Part shown: in pieces, positions 12,266 to 24,703 of the stretch
How positions within the stretch are numbered: position 1 is the stretch's first letter
Layout: each line of letters begins with the position of its first letter
Source: Dactylosporangium aurantiacum
GTDB taxonomy: Bacteria; Actinomycetota; Actinomycetes; Mycobacteriales; Micromonosporaceae
Reading direction: 5' to 3'
Assembly: GCF_000716715.1 (NCBI RefSeq)
Contig: NZ_JNYJ01000042.1
Location: forward strand, 12,833-76,832
DNA: 64,000 nt
The notes under the pieces: generated by a model
The model's database searches: none
The model's input: only the letters and a program-made list of their open reading frames with translations
Told to the model about the DNA's origin: nothing
Position numbers and translations under genes: made by a program

Positions 12266-12366
12266 ATTCGCTCGCCGGCGCTGCCGGATGTCGGCAACCG
12301 GGCGGCCGGGATCGTGTCCGGATCCGGGGCTGGCCCGGCACGCCCGCCAAGCCGCAGGATGTGGGC

Positions 12367-13293
12367 ATGACAGGCGAGATCGCCGTGCGGACCGAGGCGC
12401 TGACGAAGTTCTACGGCGCCCGACGCGGTATCGAGGACCTCGGGCTCGAGGTGGCCGCCGGGGAGGTGATGGGGTTCCTCGGCCCGAACGGCGCCGGGAA
12501 GACCACCACGATCCGGCTGCTGCTCGACTTCCTGCGCCCGACCCGGGGCACGGCCGTCGTGCTCGGGCTCGACCCGCGCCGGGACAAGGCGCGGCTGCAC
12601 CGCCGCATCGGCTACCTGCCCGGCGAGCTGGCGTTTCCGGGGACGGGCCGGGCCGACGAGCTGCTGCGGTTCTTCGCCGCGGCCCGCGGCGGCGTCGACT
12701 GGTCGCACGTGACCGACCTGGCCGGCCGGCTGGAGCTGGACCTGGCCCGCCCGGTGCGGGCCATGAGCAAGGGCAACAAGCAGAAGGTCGGCCTGGTGCA
12801 GGCGTTCATGCACCGCCCGGACCTGCTGGTGCTCGACGAGCCGACGAGCGGCCTGGATCCGCTGATGCAGCAGGAGTTCCTCGCCATGGTCCGGGAAGCG
12901 CGCGACGCGGGCCAGACGGTGTTCATGTCCTCGCACGTCCTGGCCGAGGTGCAGGAGGTCGCCGACCGGGTCGCGATCGTCCGGGACGGGCGGCTCGCCG
13001 CGGTGCAACGGGTGGAGTCGCTCGGCCGGCGTGCGGTGCGGACCGTCGAGGTGCACTTCGCCGACCCGGTCGACGCGGCGGAGTTCGCCGTGCTGCCCGG
13101 CGTCCGCGACGTGGACGTGTCGGGGCCGGTCCTGCGATGCACCGTCGAGGGGCGGCTGGATCCGCTGGTGAAGGCGGCGGCCCGGCATGAGGTGATCGAC
13201 CTGCTGTCCGCCGAGCCGGACCTGGAGGAGACGTTCCTGTCGTTCTACTATCACTCGGAAGGGACCGCAGATGCTGCCCGCGCTGATGCGTAA
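12367..13293 (+). CDS. ABC transporter ATP-binding protein (exporter type)
   Basis: A 308-residue DrrA/CcmA-like ATPase. Walker A is GPNGAGKTTT, the signature region reads MSKGNKQK, Walker B is LLVLDEPTSGLDP and the H-loop is MSSHV. A C-terminal domain of about 80 residues follows, typical of ABC-2 drug and lipid exporters. ATG 12367 is used rather than GTG 12361, as the protein naturally starts MTGEIAVRTEALTKFYG. It overlaps the permease gene by 23 bases. The pair should form a two-by-two exporter; the substrate is not evident. Confidence 0.92.
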   Translation: MTGEIAVRTEALTKFYGARRGIEDLGLEVAAGEVMGFLGPNGAGKTTTIRLLLDFLRPTRGTAVVLGLDPRRDKARLHRRIGYLPGELAFPGTGRADELLRFFAAARGGVDWSHVTDLAGRLELDLARPVRAMSKGNKQKVGLVQAFMHRPDLLVLDEPTSGLDPLMQQEFLAMVREARDAGQTVFMSSHVLAEVQEVADRVAIVRDGRLAAVQRVESLGRRAVRTVEVHFADPVDAAEFAVLPGVRDVDVSGPVLRCTVEGRLDPLVKAAARHEVIDLLSAEPDLEETFLSFYYHSEGTADAARADA

Positions 13294-14059
13294 GACCTGG
13301 CGGGACGACCGCCGGGCCCTGATCGGCTGGGTCGCCGGCATCGCCGCCTTCACCGCCGGGTATACGTCCTTCTACCGCGACTTCCAGGGTGCGGCCGAGC
13401 TGAAGCAGGACGCGCTGCCGAAGGGCATGCTGGACTTCCTCGGCATCGCCGACATGCTCTCCCCCGCCGGCTACCTGCAGGCGACCGTGTTCAGCCTGAT
13501 CGGGCCGCTGCTGGTGCTCATGTGCGCGGTCACGCTCATGGCCCGCACGATCGCCCGGCCGGAGGAGGACGGTGGCATGGAGCTGCTGCTGACCGTCCCG
13601 GTGTCGCGGGCACGGTTCGCCGTGCAGCGGCTCGCGGCGACCGGCGTCGCGGTGACCGCGGTGGCGGGCGTGCCGTGGTTGCTGCTGATGCTCATCGTGC
13701 CGGGAATCGGCATGGACATCCCCCTGTCGAACGTCGCTGCCGCGTCGGCCGGGCTGGTCGCCCTCGCCTGGTGCTTCGCCGGGACGGCGTTCCTGACCGG
13801 CGCGGCGACCGGCCGCCGAGGCACGGTCCTGGTCGTCACGGGCGTCGCGGCGGTGGCGACGTACATGGCCAACGCCCTCGGCGGCATGCTCGACGGCTGG
13901 CACTGGCTTCGCTGGCTGTCGCCGTTCCACTACTTCATCGGCACCGACCCGCTGCACACCGGCTGGCATCCGCTCGAGCTCGGTGTCCTCGCCGCCGTGG
14001 GCGCGGTCACCGCCGTCGCCGGGGTCGTGCTGTTCGACCGTCGCGACGTCGGCGTCTGA
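13271..14059 (+). CDS. ABC-2 type permease
   Basis: This 262-residue membrane protein has about six hydrophobic segments (near 17-34, 65-95, 115-140, 145-170, 175-200 and 235-255). It starts inside the end of the ATPase gene, so its translation is coupled. It provides the membrane part of the exporter and has the PARTIAL-sequence look of ABC-2 permeases (LMARTIARPEEDGGMELLLTVPVSR region). A PucR-type regulator starts 10 bases downstream. Confidence 0.87.
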   Translation: MLPALMRKTWRDDRRALIGWVAGIAAFTAGYTSFYRDFQGAAELKQDALPKGMLDFLGIADMLSPAGYLQATVFSLIGPLLVLMCAVTLMARTIARPEEDGGMELLLTVPVSRARFAVQRLAATGVAVTAVAGVPWLLLMLIVPGIGMDIPLSNVAAASAGLVALAWCFAGTAFLTGAATGRRGTVLVVTGVAAVATYMANALGGMLDGWHWLRWLSPFHYFIGTDPLHTGWHPLELGVLAAVGAVTAVAGVVLFDRRDVGV

Positions 14060-14069
14060 GCCCGGGGCG

Positions 14070-15113
14070 ATGACCGACGACCGGTGGCTCGCCGAGGACT
14101 GCGCTGCCCTGCTCGCCGGGCCGGCGGGCCCCGCCCGGACGCGGGCCGCGGCGGTCCTCGGTGCGCGCGCCGCCGAGGCCGGCCTGCTGGTGCGCGACGT
14201 GGTCGACGGCCTGCTGCGGGGCGCGGCGGAGGCCTGGGCGGCCACCGACTCCGGCGCGCCGGCGGTGCACGCCCGTGCGGCCGCCCTGCTCACCGAGGCC
14301 CGGGCGCTGGTCGTGGCGGCACTGGACGGCTACACCCATGCGGCCCGGACCGTGCTGGCCCGGCACGACGAGGAGCGCACGGCGTTCGTCGGTGACCTGC
14401 TCGCCGGCCGCGTCGACCCGGGCGTGCTGGCCGAGCGGGCGCACCGGTACGGCATCCGGCTCGCCGCCACCCATGTCGTCCACGTCGCCCGCGGCACCCC
14501 ACTCACCGCGGCGGTGGCGCGCCGCGCCGACGCGGCCCTGGCCACCCGGTTCGGCGACGGCAACACGCTCACCACCCTGCGCGGCGACGATCTCGTCTGC
14601 ATCAGCGCCGGCGGGCTGCGCGGCGTCGCCGCCGAACTGGCCCACGTGCTGCTCACCGAGCTGGGTCCGGGCACGTGGCAGATCGCGGTCGGCCGGCCGC
14701 ACCCGGGCGTGGCGGGCCTGGCCGCGTCCCTCGACGAGGCCCGCGGCAGCCTCGACCACGCCACGAAGCTCGGCTTCACCGCTCCCGTCCTGCACGCCGC
14801 TGACCTGCTGGTCTTCCCCGTGCTGCTGCGGGACCGGGACGCCATCACCGACCTGGTGCACACGGTCCTCGGCCCGCTCACCACCGCCCGCGGCGGCGCC
14901 CGGCCGTATCTGGAGACCCTGACCGTCCTGTTCGACCAGCAGGGCAACCACACCGCCACCGCCCGGGCCCTGCACCTGTCCGTACGCGCCGTCGCCTACC
15001 GCCTCGACCGCATCCGCGACCTGACCGGCTACCACCCCAGCCAGCCCACCCAGCGGTTCACCCTGCACACCGCCGTGCTCGGCGCCCGCCTGCTGGGCTG
15101 GCCGCCCGACTGA
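14070..15113 (+). CDS. PucR/CdaR-type helix-turn-helix regulator
   Basis: The 347-residue product begins 10 bases after the permease stop, so it probably belongs to that operon. The N-terminal 120 residues are helical, like the RsbRD-type N-domain of such regulators. The middle is a degenerate GGDEF-like segment. The C-terminus has the PucR HTH: YLETLTVLFDQQGNHTATARALHLSVRAVAYRLDRIRDLTG. Proteins of this type are one-component regulators; effector and targets cannot be deduced. Confidence 0.85.
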   Translation: MTDDRWLAEDCAALLAGPAGPARTRAAAVLGARAAEAGLLVRDVVDGLLRGAAEAWAATDSGAPAVHARAAALLTEARALVVAALDGYTHAARTVLARHDEERTAFVGDLLAGRVDPGVLAERAHRYGIRLAATHVVHVARGTPLTAAVARRADAALATRFGDGNTLTTLRGDDLVCISAGGLRGVAAELAHVLLTELGPGTWQIAVGRPHPGVAGLAASLDEARGSLDHATKLGFTAPVLHAADLLVFPVLLRDRDAITDLVHTVLGPLTTARGGARPYLETLTVLFDQQGNHTATARALHLSVRAVAYRLDRIRDLTGYHPSQPTQRFTLHTAVLGARLLGWPPD

Positions 15114-15150
15114 GCCGCGCACCGGCACGACCCATGACAGGAGCACCGCG

Positions 15151-16026
15151 ATGGCGACGCTGCGGCGGCCGGTCCAGCTGACGACGGTGGCGGGCGCACC
15201 GGTCGAGTTCCGGTTCGAGCGCCGCGGCCCCGACGTGCTGCTCGTCCTGCACGGCGGGCACATGCGGGCCGGGCTCGCGTTGGGTGAGGACGCGTTCGCC
15301 GGGGCCGGTTACAGCATCCTGGCCCCGTCCCGGCCCGGGTACGGCCGTACCCCGCTGCGCAGCGGACCCACGCCCGCCGCGTACACCGACACCGTCAAGG
15401 CCCTCTGCGGGCAGCTCGGCATCGCCCGGGTCGCCGCCGTGGTAGGGATCTCCGGGGGCGGGCCGACCGCCGTCACCATGGCGGCCCGCCACCCCGACCT
15501 GGTCGAACGCCTCGTGCTCATCAGTGCCGTCGGCCCGTTGCCGTGGCCCGACCGGCGCACCCGGCTGGGCGCGCGGCTGGTGTTCCGGCCCGGCGTCGAG
15601 GCGGTCACCTGGGCGGCCGTCCGGTGGTTGCTCCGCCTGGGCGGCCGGCGGACGGTGCGGCGGCTGCTGCGCCAGGTGTCGACCGCGCGCGGGACGGCGG
15701 CGCTGGCCGGTGTGCGCGCCGCCGACGAGGCCATGCTGCTGGAGCTGTTCGGCGCGATGCGGTCCGGGCGTGGTTTCGTCCACGACCTGCGGCCCGCACC
15801 GGACGTGACCGCCTCGGTGCGCCAGCCGGCGCTGGTGATCGCCTCGCGCGACGACGGCGGTGTCCCGTTCGCGCACGCCCGAGCGCTCACCGCCGGCCTC
15901 CCGCACGCCGCGCTCGTCGAGAGTGGCGCCGCCGGGCATTTCGTGTGGTGCGCCCCGGACTGGCCGCGGGTCGCCGCCCGCATCGTCACGTTCCTGCGGG
16001 CACCCGTCCAGCGTCCGGCCGGATAG
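15151..16026 (+). CDS. Alpha/beta-fold hydrolase
   Basis: A 291-residue cytosolic hydrolase. The oxyanion strand reads LLVLHGGHM, the nucleophile elbow GISGGGP has Ser at about 106, an acid residue lies near ASRDDGG and the catalytic His is in GAAGHFVW. It starts 37 bases after the PucR-type gene, with GACAGGAGCACC upstream acting as ribosome site. Substrate unknown; the fold covers esterases, lactonases and haloperoxidases. Confidence 0.85.
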   Translation: MATLRRPVQLTTVAGAPVEFRFERRGPDVLLVLHGGHMRAGLALGEDAFAGAGYSILAPSRPGYGRTPLRSGPTPAAYTDTVKALCGQLGIARVAAVVGISGGGPTAVTMAARHPDLVERLVLISAVGPLPWPDRRTRLGARLVFRPGVEAVTWAAVRWLLRLGGRRTVRRLLRQVSTARGTAALAGVRAADEAMLLELFGAMRSGRGFVHDLRPAPDVTASVRQPALVIASRDDGGVPFAHARALTAGLPHAALVESGAAGHFVWCAPDWPRVAARIVTFLRAPVQRPAG

Positions 16027-16134
16027 CGGTCCCGCCGGCGGCCGGCCCACCGCCGCGGCGCGTGCGGGTGGTTGGCCGAGTGGATCCGGGCCGAGACGGG
16101 TCGGCGAACGGGCGGTTTCGGTCACAGTCGCGCC

Positions 16135-17307
16135 ATGCGGAAAACGCTTGCTGTCCTGCTCTGCCTCGCCCTGCTCACCGCGACGGCCGGGGTGGCCGTC
16201 GCCCCTGTCCGGCAGGTGCCCGACCCGGGCCGGGCGGCTCCCGCAGTGCCGCCGAGCGTCGCGTTCGTCGCCGCTCCCGCCCGCCCCACCACGCTCAGCG
16301 TCGTCGCCGCCGGGGACCTGTTCGTGCAGCCGGCCCTGACCGCGCAGGCCGCCGCCGACGCACGCGCCGCCGGCAAGGACGGTCACGACTTCACGCAGAT
16401 CCTCGCGCCGCTCACCCCGCTCACGCGGCAGGCGGACCTGGCGGTCTGTCACATCGAGCAGCCCCTCGCCCGGCCGGAGGGGCCGTTCACCGGGTGGCCG
16501 ATCTTCAGCGCGCCGCCGCAGCTCGCCGACGCCGCGGCCGACAGCGGCTTCGACACCTGCTCCACCGCCTCCAACCACACGCTGGACTACGGCGAGGAGG
16601 GCGTGCGCCGCACGCTGGACAACCTCGACCGGGTCGGGCTGCGGCACACCGGCTCGGCACGTTCGGCGCAGGACGCCGCCACGCCCAACGTCTTCAAGGT
16701 GCGCGGCGTGAAGATCGCTCAGCTGGCGTACACCTTCAGCTTCAACGGCATCCCCCGGCCGGCGGGCAAGCCGTGGATCGCCAACCTCATCGACGTCCAG
16801 AAGATCCGCGCCGAGGCGCACGCGGCCAGGCAGGCCGGCGCGGAGATCGTCATCCTGTCGATGCACTGGGGCACGGAGTACCAGAACGAGCCCGACCGCG
16901 GCCAGACCGGCCTCGCCGCGGAGCTGCTCGCCGACCCCGACATCGACCTGATCATCGGCATGCACGTGCACGTCGTGCAGCCGTTCGAGAAGATCGGCGA
17001 CAAGTGGGTGGCCTACGGCCTGGGCAACCTGCTCGTCCGGTTCGCGGACGGGTCACGGGAGAACACCCAGGACTCGGTCGTCCCCCGGTTCACCTTCACC
17101 GAGGTCGCGCCCGGCACCTGGCGGGTCACCGACGTCGCCGTGCACGCGTTCTTCATGCGGTACTACCCGCAGCCCCGCCTGGTCGACGTCGCGGCGGCGA
17201 CGAGGAACGCCACACCCGGCGCCGACTACGCCGGCATCTTCCGGCGCATCACCGGCTACGTGAACCTGCGCGGCGCCGAGGCCGCCGGGCTGCGCATGGT
17301 GCGGTAG
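16135..17307 (+). CDS. Secreted CapA-family protein (poly-gamma-glutamate capsule synthesis type)
   Basis: ATG 16135 gives a 390-residue pre-protein with a clear signal peptide (MRKTLAVLLCLALLTATAGVAVA). An in-frame start at 16072 exists but would bury the signal. The PGA_cap metallophosphatase-like fold is visible: VVAAGDLF, CHIEQPLA, STASNHTLDYG, MHWGTEY and GMHVHVVQPFEKIG, followed by YGLGNLL. CapA is involved in poly-gamma-glutamate export or cell-wall attachment in Bacillus. Single homologues in actinomycetes have no proven role, and no capB or capC is nearby. Confidence 0.87.
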   Translation: MRKTLAVLLCLALLTATAGVAVAPVRQVPDPGRAAPAVPPSVAFVAAPARPTTLSVVAAGDLFVQPALTAQAAADARAAGKDGHDFTQILAPLTPLTRQADLAVCHIEQPLARPEGPFTGWPIFSAPPQLADAAADSGFDTCSTASNHTLDYGEEGVRRTLDNLDRVGLRHTGSARSAQDAATPNVFKVRGVKIAQLAYTFSFNGIPRPAGKPWIANLIDVQKIRAEAHAARQAGAEIVILSMHWGTEYQNEPDRGQTGLAAELLADPDIDLIIGMHVHVVQPFEKIGDKWVAYGLGNLLVRFADGSRENTQDSVVPRFTFTEVAPGTWRVTDVAVHAFFMRYYPQPRLVDVAAATRNATPGADYAGIFRRITGYVNLRGAEAAGLRMVR

Positions 17308-17350
17308 GTGGTGCCGGAACGCGCCCGGCCATGAGGCCCGACCGGCGGCG

Positions 17351-17365
17351 GCGTGGTCACCACGC
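17351..17365. promoter_or_regulatory. 15-bp palindrome upstream of the SpoIIAA-like gene
   Basis: GCGTGGT-C-ACCACGC is perfectly symmetric. It lies in the 169-base gap between the CapA-like gene and the GTG at 17477. As a hairpin it would be weak, so a protein-binding site is more plausible. Confidence 0.35.
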
Positions 17366-17476
17366 TCGGGGGAACCGGACGAGCAGCCCATCGCACACCC
17401 TGGTACGTGACGACCGGGCGCTCGAGGTCCTCGGACCGCATCATGGCCGTGTACGGGCGGCAGGAAGGATCGAACG

Positions 17477-18229
17477 GTGCTGGAGAGGGTCCAGGACGTG
17501 CCGGCCGGGATCGACGCCGTCACCGCGACCGGGATGGTCGGCAAGGACGAGTACGAGCGCGTCGTGGTGGCGCTGATCGACGACGCGCGGCGCGACGGCC
17601 GGCGCATCCGCCTGCTGTTCGAGCTCGGCCCCGAGTTCCGGGGCTTCACGCCCGCGGCCGGGTGGGAGGACCTGAAGGTGGGGATCAGGTCGTTGCGCTC
17701 GTTCGAGGGGTGCGCGATCGTGACCGATGCGGGTTGGGTCCGGGAATCGACACGGCTGCTGTCGTGGCTGACGCCCTGCCCGGTGCGGGTCTTCGGCACC
17801 CGGGAGCGGCCGGCCGCCCTGGACTGGCTGCGGTCGCTCCCCGAGGGTCCCGGCGTCGCGCACCATCTCATCCCCGACGCCGGCGTCATCGTGGTGGAGG
17901 TCGCCGAGCCGTTACGGGCGCAGGACTTCAGCGCTCTCGCCACCACCGCTGACAGTTGGCTGGCCAGCCACGACCGGCTCAACGGCGTGGTCATGCACGC
18001 TCATACCTTCCCGGGTTGGGAGAACCTCGGCGGCCTGCTGCAGCACATGCGGTTCGTCCGCGACCACCACCGGAGGATCGGCCGGGTGGCGGTGGCCGCC
18101 GACAGCGTCCTGACCGACGTCGCACCGCATCTCGCCAACCACTTCGTGCAGGCCGAGATACGGCACTTCGGCTACGACGAGCTGGACGCCGCCATCGCCT
18201 GGGCCTCGGCGCCTCCCGCGCGCCACTGA
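17477..18229 (+). CDS. Tandem SpoIIAA-like (STAS-fold) protein with a TTA codon
   Basis: GTG 17477 follows AGGAAGG. The 250-residue product has two related halves (about 1-120 and 130-245). Each starts with a short strand, contains a loop like FELGPEFRGFTPAAGWEDL or HAHTFPGWENLGGLLQHM, and ends with a helix like LDWLRSLPEG or ELDAAIAWASA. This matches the SpoIIAA-like/DUF3478 family, predicted to bind small hydrophobic or membrane molecules. No transmembrane segment is seen. Leu in AEPLRAQ is encoded by TTA (17912-17914), rare in this GC-rich genome, so expression may need the bldA leucyl-tRNA. Confidence 0.7.
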   Translation: MLERVQDVPAGIDAVTATGMVGKDEYERVVVALIDDARRDGRRIRLLFELGPEFRGFTPAAGWEDLKVGIRSLRSFEGCAIVTDAGWVRESTRLLSWLTPCPVRVFGTRERPAALDWLRSLPEGPGVAHHLIPDAGVIVVEVAEPLRAQDFSALATTADSWLASHDRLNGVVMHAHTFPGWENLGGLLQHMRFVRDHHRRIGRVAVAADSVLTDVAPHLANHFVQAEIRHFGYDELDAAIAWASAPPARH

Positions 18230-18324
18230 AACCGGCACCCGGCAGTTGTCATCTCCTCCAGGGGAGACGGATTCGCTCACCTCCCGCACATGATGATCCG
18301 GGTTGCTCGTCGAGATGATCGGGC

Positions 18325-18341
18325 CCGCACCGCAGGTGCGG
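18325..18341 (+). promoter_or_regulatory. Inverted repeat just before the Hsp20 ribosome site
   Basis: CCGCACC-GCA-GGTGCGG has 7-bp arms and ends 3 bases before AGAAAGGA, the ribosome site of the Hsp20 gene at 18361. It could be an operator for a heat-shock repressor or an RNA hairpin near the ribosome site. The pairing does not cover the Shine-Dalgarno, so a thermometer is less likely. Confidence 0.35.
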
Positions 18342-18360
18342 CAGAAAGGAATCGATCGCC

Positions 18361-18909
18361 ATGTCACTCGCACCCTTCTCGTCCCGGCAACGCTATGCCG
18401 GTGGGCGGCCTGCGCCGATGCACCGCTGGGACCCGCGCCGGGAGATCGACGACCTCTCCGCCAGGTTCAACCAGCTGGTGGGCACCGTGATGGGGGAATC
18501 GCCTCTCGGGCCCGGCGCGGGTATCTGGTCGGCGCTGGCGCCGGTCGACATCGAGGAGACCGACGAGGCCTACATCGTCGACCTCGACCTGCCGAACGTG
18601 AACCCGCAGGACGTCGACATCCAGATGCGCGGCGAGGAACTGCGCATCACCGGTGCGTTCCAGCAGCGGCCACGCAGCGGTGTCATGCGCCGCCAGCTCC
18701 GTGAGACCGGCGAGTTCGAGTACCAGGTCGACCTGCCCGGCAACGTCGACGCCGACCGGGTCGAGGCCGTCTACACCAACGGGGTGCTGACGATCACGCT
18801 CGCCAAGCTGGAGGAGTCCGCGACGCGCAAGATCGAGGTGCACACGGCAGAGGAGCGGCCACGGAAGGCCGGCTCGCAGGCCACGCATCGCAGCCGCCGG
18901 GAGAGCTGA
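18361..18909 (+). CDS. Small heat-shock protein, Hsp20/alpha-crystallin family
   Basis: 182 residues. The alpha-crystallin domain lies at about 58-155: it starts WSALAPVDIEETDEAYIVDLDLPNV, contains the RQL-RETGEFEY strand and ends with GVLTITLAKLEES, where the usual I/V-x-I/V-like C-terminal motif follows weakly. The N-terminal arm holds WDPRREIDDL. It should act as an ATP-independent holdase that keeps unfolding proteins soluble. It is monocistronic: a 131-base upstream gap and a terminator hairpin downstream. Confidence 0.93.
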   Translation: MSLAPFSSRQRYAGGRPAPMHRWDPRREIDDLSARFNQLVGTVMGESPLGPGAGIWSALAPVDIEETDEAYIVDLDLPNVNPQDVDIQMRGEELRITGAFQQRPRSGVMRRQLRETGEFEYQVDLPGNVDADRVEAVYTNGVLTITLAKLEESATRKIEVHTAEERPRKAGSQATHRSRRES

Positions 18910-19026
18910 CCGTCCCTGCTGGCGGTGGCGCGTCAACGTCAGCGCGGCGGCCGGTGCCGACGCGGTCCGGGTCTCCACGACGCGTCCCGGGCCTCGTCGA
19001 GCCGGTGCGTGGCGCGTCGGGCGTGC

Positions 19027-19058
19027 CGCCCGGCGCGTCGCGCGCGGCGCGCCGGGCG
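19027..19058. terminator. Hairpin between convergent hsp20 and beta-helix genes
   Basis: CGCCCGGCGCG (19027-19037) and CGCGCCGGGCG (19048-19058) pair over 11 bp with a 10-base loop, in the 184-base gap between two genes that end toward each other. No T-run. Confidence 0.6.
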
Positions 19059-19093
19059 TCATGTGTCGCCGCAGGCATGTTCCCGGATGCCGC

Positions 19094-20281
19094 TCAACGG
19101 CAGGCGACGCCGAGGCAGCCGAGCGGGTCGGCGACGGAGACGTTGCCGCCGCCGTCGATCACGGTGCCGGGAACGGCGAAGATGCCGTAGCGGGCATTGC
19201 GCCGGGCGACATTGTGCGCGAGCCGGATCTCGCCTCCGTCCGGCACCGCGACGTGCAGCCCGTCGGCCACGGGGTTGCCGAGATGGTCGGTCCGCCCGGC
19301 TGCGGCGAAGCCGTTGTGCACGAACTGGTTGTGCGCGATCACGACACCACCGCCGGCCTGGACGCCCGGCGTGTCGAACAGCACGCCGGCCGCCGCGTTG
19401 TCGCGGAACACGTTGTACGACAGCGTCGTGCCATCGAGCAGGTCCACCAGCGGCGACTCCAGCAGCACACCGATCGTGCCGCCGGTGAAGGTGTTGCCGG
19501 TCACCTGCGTCCCGGTCGCGGTCGCGCCGAGGAGCACGCCGGGGTCGGCCGCCGCGACCGTGTTGTGCCGTACCGCGGTGCGGGCGCAGAGCACGATGAC
19601 CACCGGTGAGCGCGTCAGGGCGCTGGCCGCCACGGCGCCGTCGCTGGTCTCGCTGAAGTTGACGTACGAGTCGGTCAGGACGCTGTGCGTGACGGCGGGG
19701 TTGAAACTGTCGATGAAGATCAACGGACTGTCGTCGACGCGGGCGTCGACGACGGCGATGTCGGTGCCGCCGTCGGTGACGAGCCGTGCCGAGCGTAGCG
19801 TCCCGGTCTCGAACCGTACCCTCGCGATGTCGCGCAGCTTGAGGCCGTCACTGGCCCCCTGGGTCAGCGTCAGTCCGCTCAGGGTGACGTCCTGGGCGGT
19901 GTCCACGAGCACGTCGGTCGTGAACGCGGTCACGGTGCCGTTGCGGATCCGCACGGAGCGGTGCCCGATGACCGAGATGCCGGTCCCGGCGCCCGATCCG
20001 CGGATGGTGTGACCCCGCAGGTCGAGGGTGACGCCGTCGGCACCGACGGTGAGCGCGTCGCCGGGGCAGGTGAGGTCGGCGCGCAGCGCGGTGGCCGCGG
20101 TCAGCACCGCGCCACACCGCAGCGGCGGTGCTGCCGCGGCGGCCGGGGTGCCCGGTGCGGCCAGCGTGACGATCATGACCGCCGCTGCCGTGGCCGCCGG
20201 CGGACGCAGCCGGCGGAGCATGCCGGCGCTGGACGGTTCGGTGCAGGAGCCCGCGTCCGCGGGTGGGTGATGGAGTCTCAT
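19094..20281 (-). CDS. Secreted right-handed parallel beta-helix protein
   Basis: ATG 20281 follows a strong AGGAGG and gives 395 residues. The N-terminus has a hydrophobic stretch ([23 protein letters not shown]) that should act as signal peptide or anchor. The rest is built of short repeated turns such as GVTLDLRGHTIRGSG, SVRIRNGTVTAF, DVTLSGLTLTQG, GVVIAHNQFVHNG and EIRLAHNVARRNARYGI, the pattern of NosD/pectate-lyase-like parallel beta-helices. Catalytic residues of a polysaccharide lyase cannot be picked out with confidence, so carbohydrate binding or cleavage at the cell surface is only inferred. Confidence 0.8.
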   Translation of the reverse strand: MRLHHPPADAGSCTEPSSAGMLRRLRPPAATAAAVMIVTLAAPGTPAAAAAPPLRCGAVLTAATALRADLTCPGDALTVGADGVTLDLRGHTIRGSGAGTGISVIGHRSVRIRNGTVTAFTTDVLVDTAQDVTLSGLTLTQGASDGLKLRDIARVRFETGTLRSARLVTDGGTDIAVVDARVDDSPLIFIDSFNPAVTHSVLTDSYVNFSETSDGAVAASALTRSPVVIVLCARTAVRHNTVAAADPGVLLGATATGTQVTGNTFTGGTIGVLLESPLVDLLDGTTLSYNVFRDNAAAGVLFDTPGVQAGGGVVIAHNQFVHNGFAAAGRTDHLGNPVADGLHVAVPDGGEIRLAHNVARRNARYGIFAVPGTVIDGGGNVSVADPLGCLGVACR

Positions 20282-20633
20282 GGCGCCTCCTGTGGCCGTG
20301 CCGGACGCCGCAGGGCCGAGGGCCGGGCCGGCATCCGGACTGTTACCGCAGGTTAATGCCGGTCCAGCCGGCCGGGATGCCGCATTGTCCATGAATCGAC
20401 ACGTACTGTGACGAGGTCCGGCCGTCCGCCCGGGGCAGCCCCGTTCGAGTGGTTCGCGTCCGGCGCCGGGGGTAGTGCAGCACCGGCGACGGCCCAGGAC
20501 GTGCCCAGGCGCGACGCGCCGCGACGACCCGTCCAGCAGCGGGCTGGAGTCCGGCACCATCCGCGATCACCTGATCCGCACCGCTGATTTCGGGCACGGT
20601 CGCGGTACCGGCGCCGAGGGAGGTGGATCCGCG
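20282..20633. other. 352-base divergent intergenic region
   Basis: This gap separates the beta-helix gene (minus) from the hydantoinase-like gene (plus). It contains the AGGAGG site of the former near 20286 and the GAGGGAGG site of the latter near 20616-20623. A less GC-rich patch (about 20340-20410) is a likely promoter area for either gene. I saw no coding frame with actinobacterial codon bias, no tRNA and no strong hairpin. Confidence 0.5.
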
Positions 20634-24224
<3,591 letters not shown>

Positions 24225-24309
24225 GCCCGGCCTGACGCCCCGGTGCCGTACGGGAGTCTTCCGGCCCTGGCCCGGGTGACGTTGTGCCGTGCCGGCCGGC
24301 GGCGCGCCG

Positions 24310-24330
24310 CGGGACGATTGCAGTGTCCCG
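24310..24330. promoter_or_regulatory. Inverted repeat upstream of the SHOCT/P-type ATPase genes
   Basis: CGGGAC and GTCCCG are separated by 9 bases (24310-24330), 33 bases before the start at 24363. The half-sites resemble GGGAC/GTCCC elements bound by hypoxia regulators of the DosR type, but the spacing differs, so I treat it only as a candidate operator. Confidence 0.3.
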
Positions 24331-24362
24331 GGAGCGCTTCGTGACCTGGAACGGAGGCAGTG

Positions 24363-24650
24363 ATGATGTACTGGGGCAACGGCATGGGCATGTGGCCCAT
24401 GGCGTTCATGACCGTGGTGAACCTGCTGTTCTGGGCGCTGGTGATCGCCGGTGTCGTGATGCTGGTGCGCCACTTCGACCGGCGCACCCCGCCGGGCGAC
24501 GCGGCACGTCCCGGCCCGGGCGACGGCCGCCCGCTGCCGCAGCAGATCCTCGACGAACGGTTCGCCCGCGGCGAGATCGACGAGGACGAGTACGTGCGCC
24601 GCCGGCAGGTCCTCGGCGGGCAACCGACCGCCCACGAGGTCCGGCAGTAA
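24363..24650 (+). CDS. Small SHOCT-domain membrane protein
   Basis: 95 residues. GGAGG is 4 bases upstream of the ATG at 24363. A Met/Trp/Gly-rich start is followed by one membrane segment (about 14-40, [23 protein letters not shown]). The C-terminus is a SHOCT motif ([23 protein letters not shown]). SHOCT peptides are thought to mediate oligomerisation. It lies 53 bases upstream of a cation ATPase gene and could be an accessory subunit of that pump, an inference from position alone. Confidence 0.82.
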   Translation: MMYWGNGMGMWPMAFMTVVNLLFWALVIAGVVMLVRHFDRRTPPGDAARPGPGDGRPLPQQILDERFARGEIDEDEYVRRRQVLGGQPTAHEVRQ

Positions 24651-24703
24651 CGCCGGGCCCGCCGACCGTGACCGCACCGACGGGAGACGGTGGAGCGCCG
24701 ACG

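Noticed and set aside
16066..16140. tRNA-like stretch: GGTTGGCCGAGTGG resembles a tRNA-Leu/Ser D-arm
   Set aside because: No matching acceptor stem, anticodon arm or T-arm (no GGTTCGA-type loop) follows at proper distances.
18313..18327. DosR-like box (GAGATGATCGGGCCC) upstream of hsp20
   Set aside because: Only about 9 of 15 positions agree with the recalled consensus, near what chance gives in GC-rich DNA.
18325..18361. RNA thermometer for hsp20
   Set aside because: The hairpin ends before the AGAAAGGA ribosome site and does not pair with it; known thermometers occlude the ribosome site.
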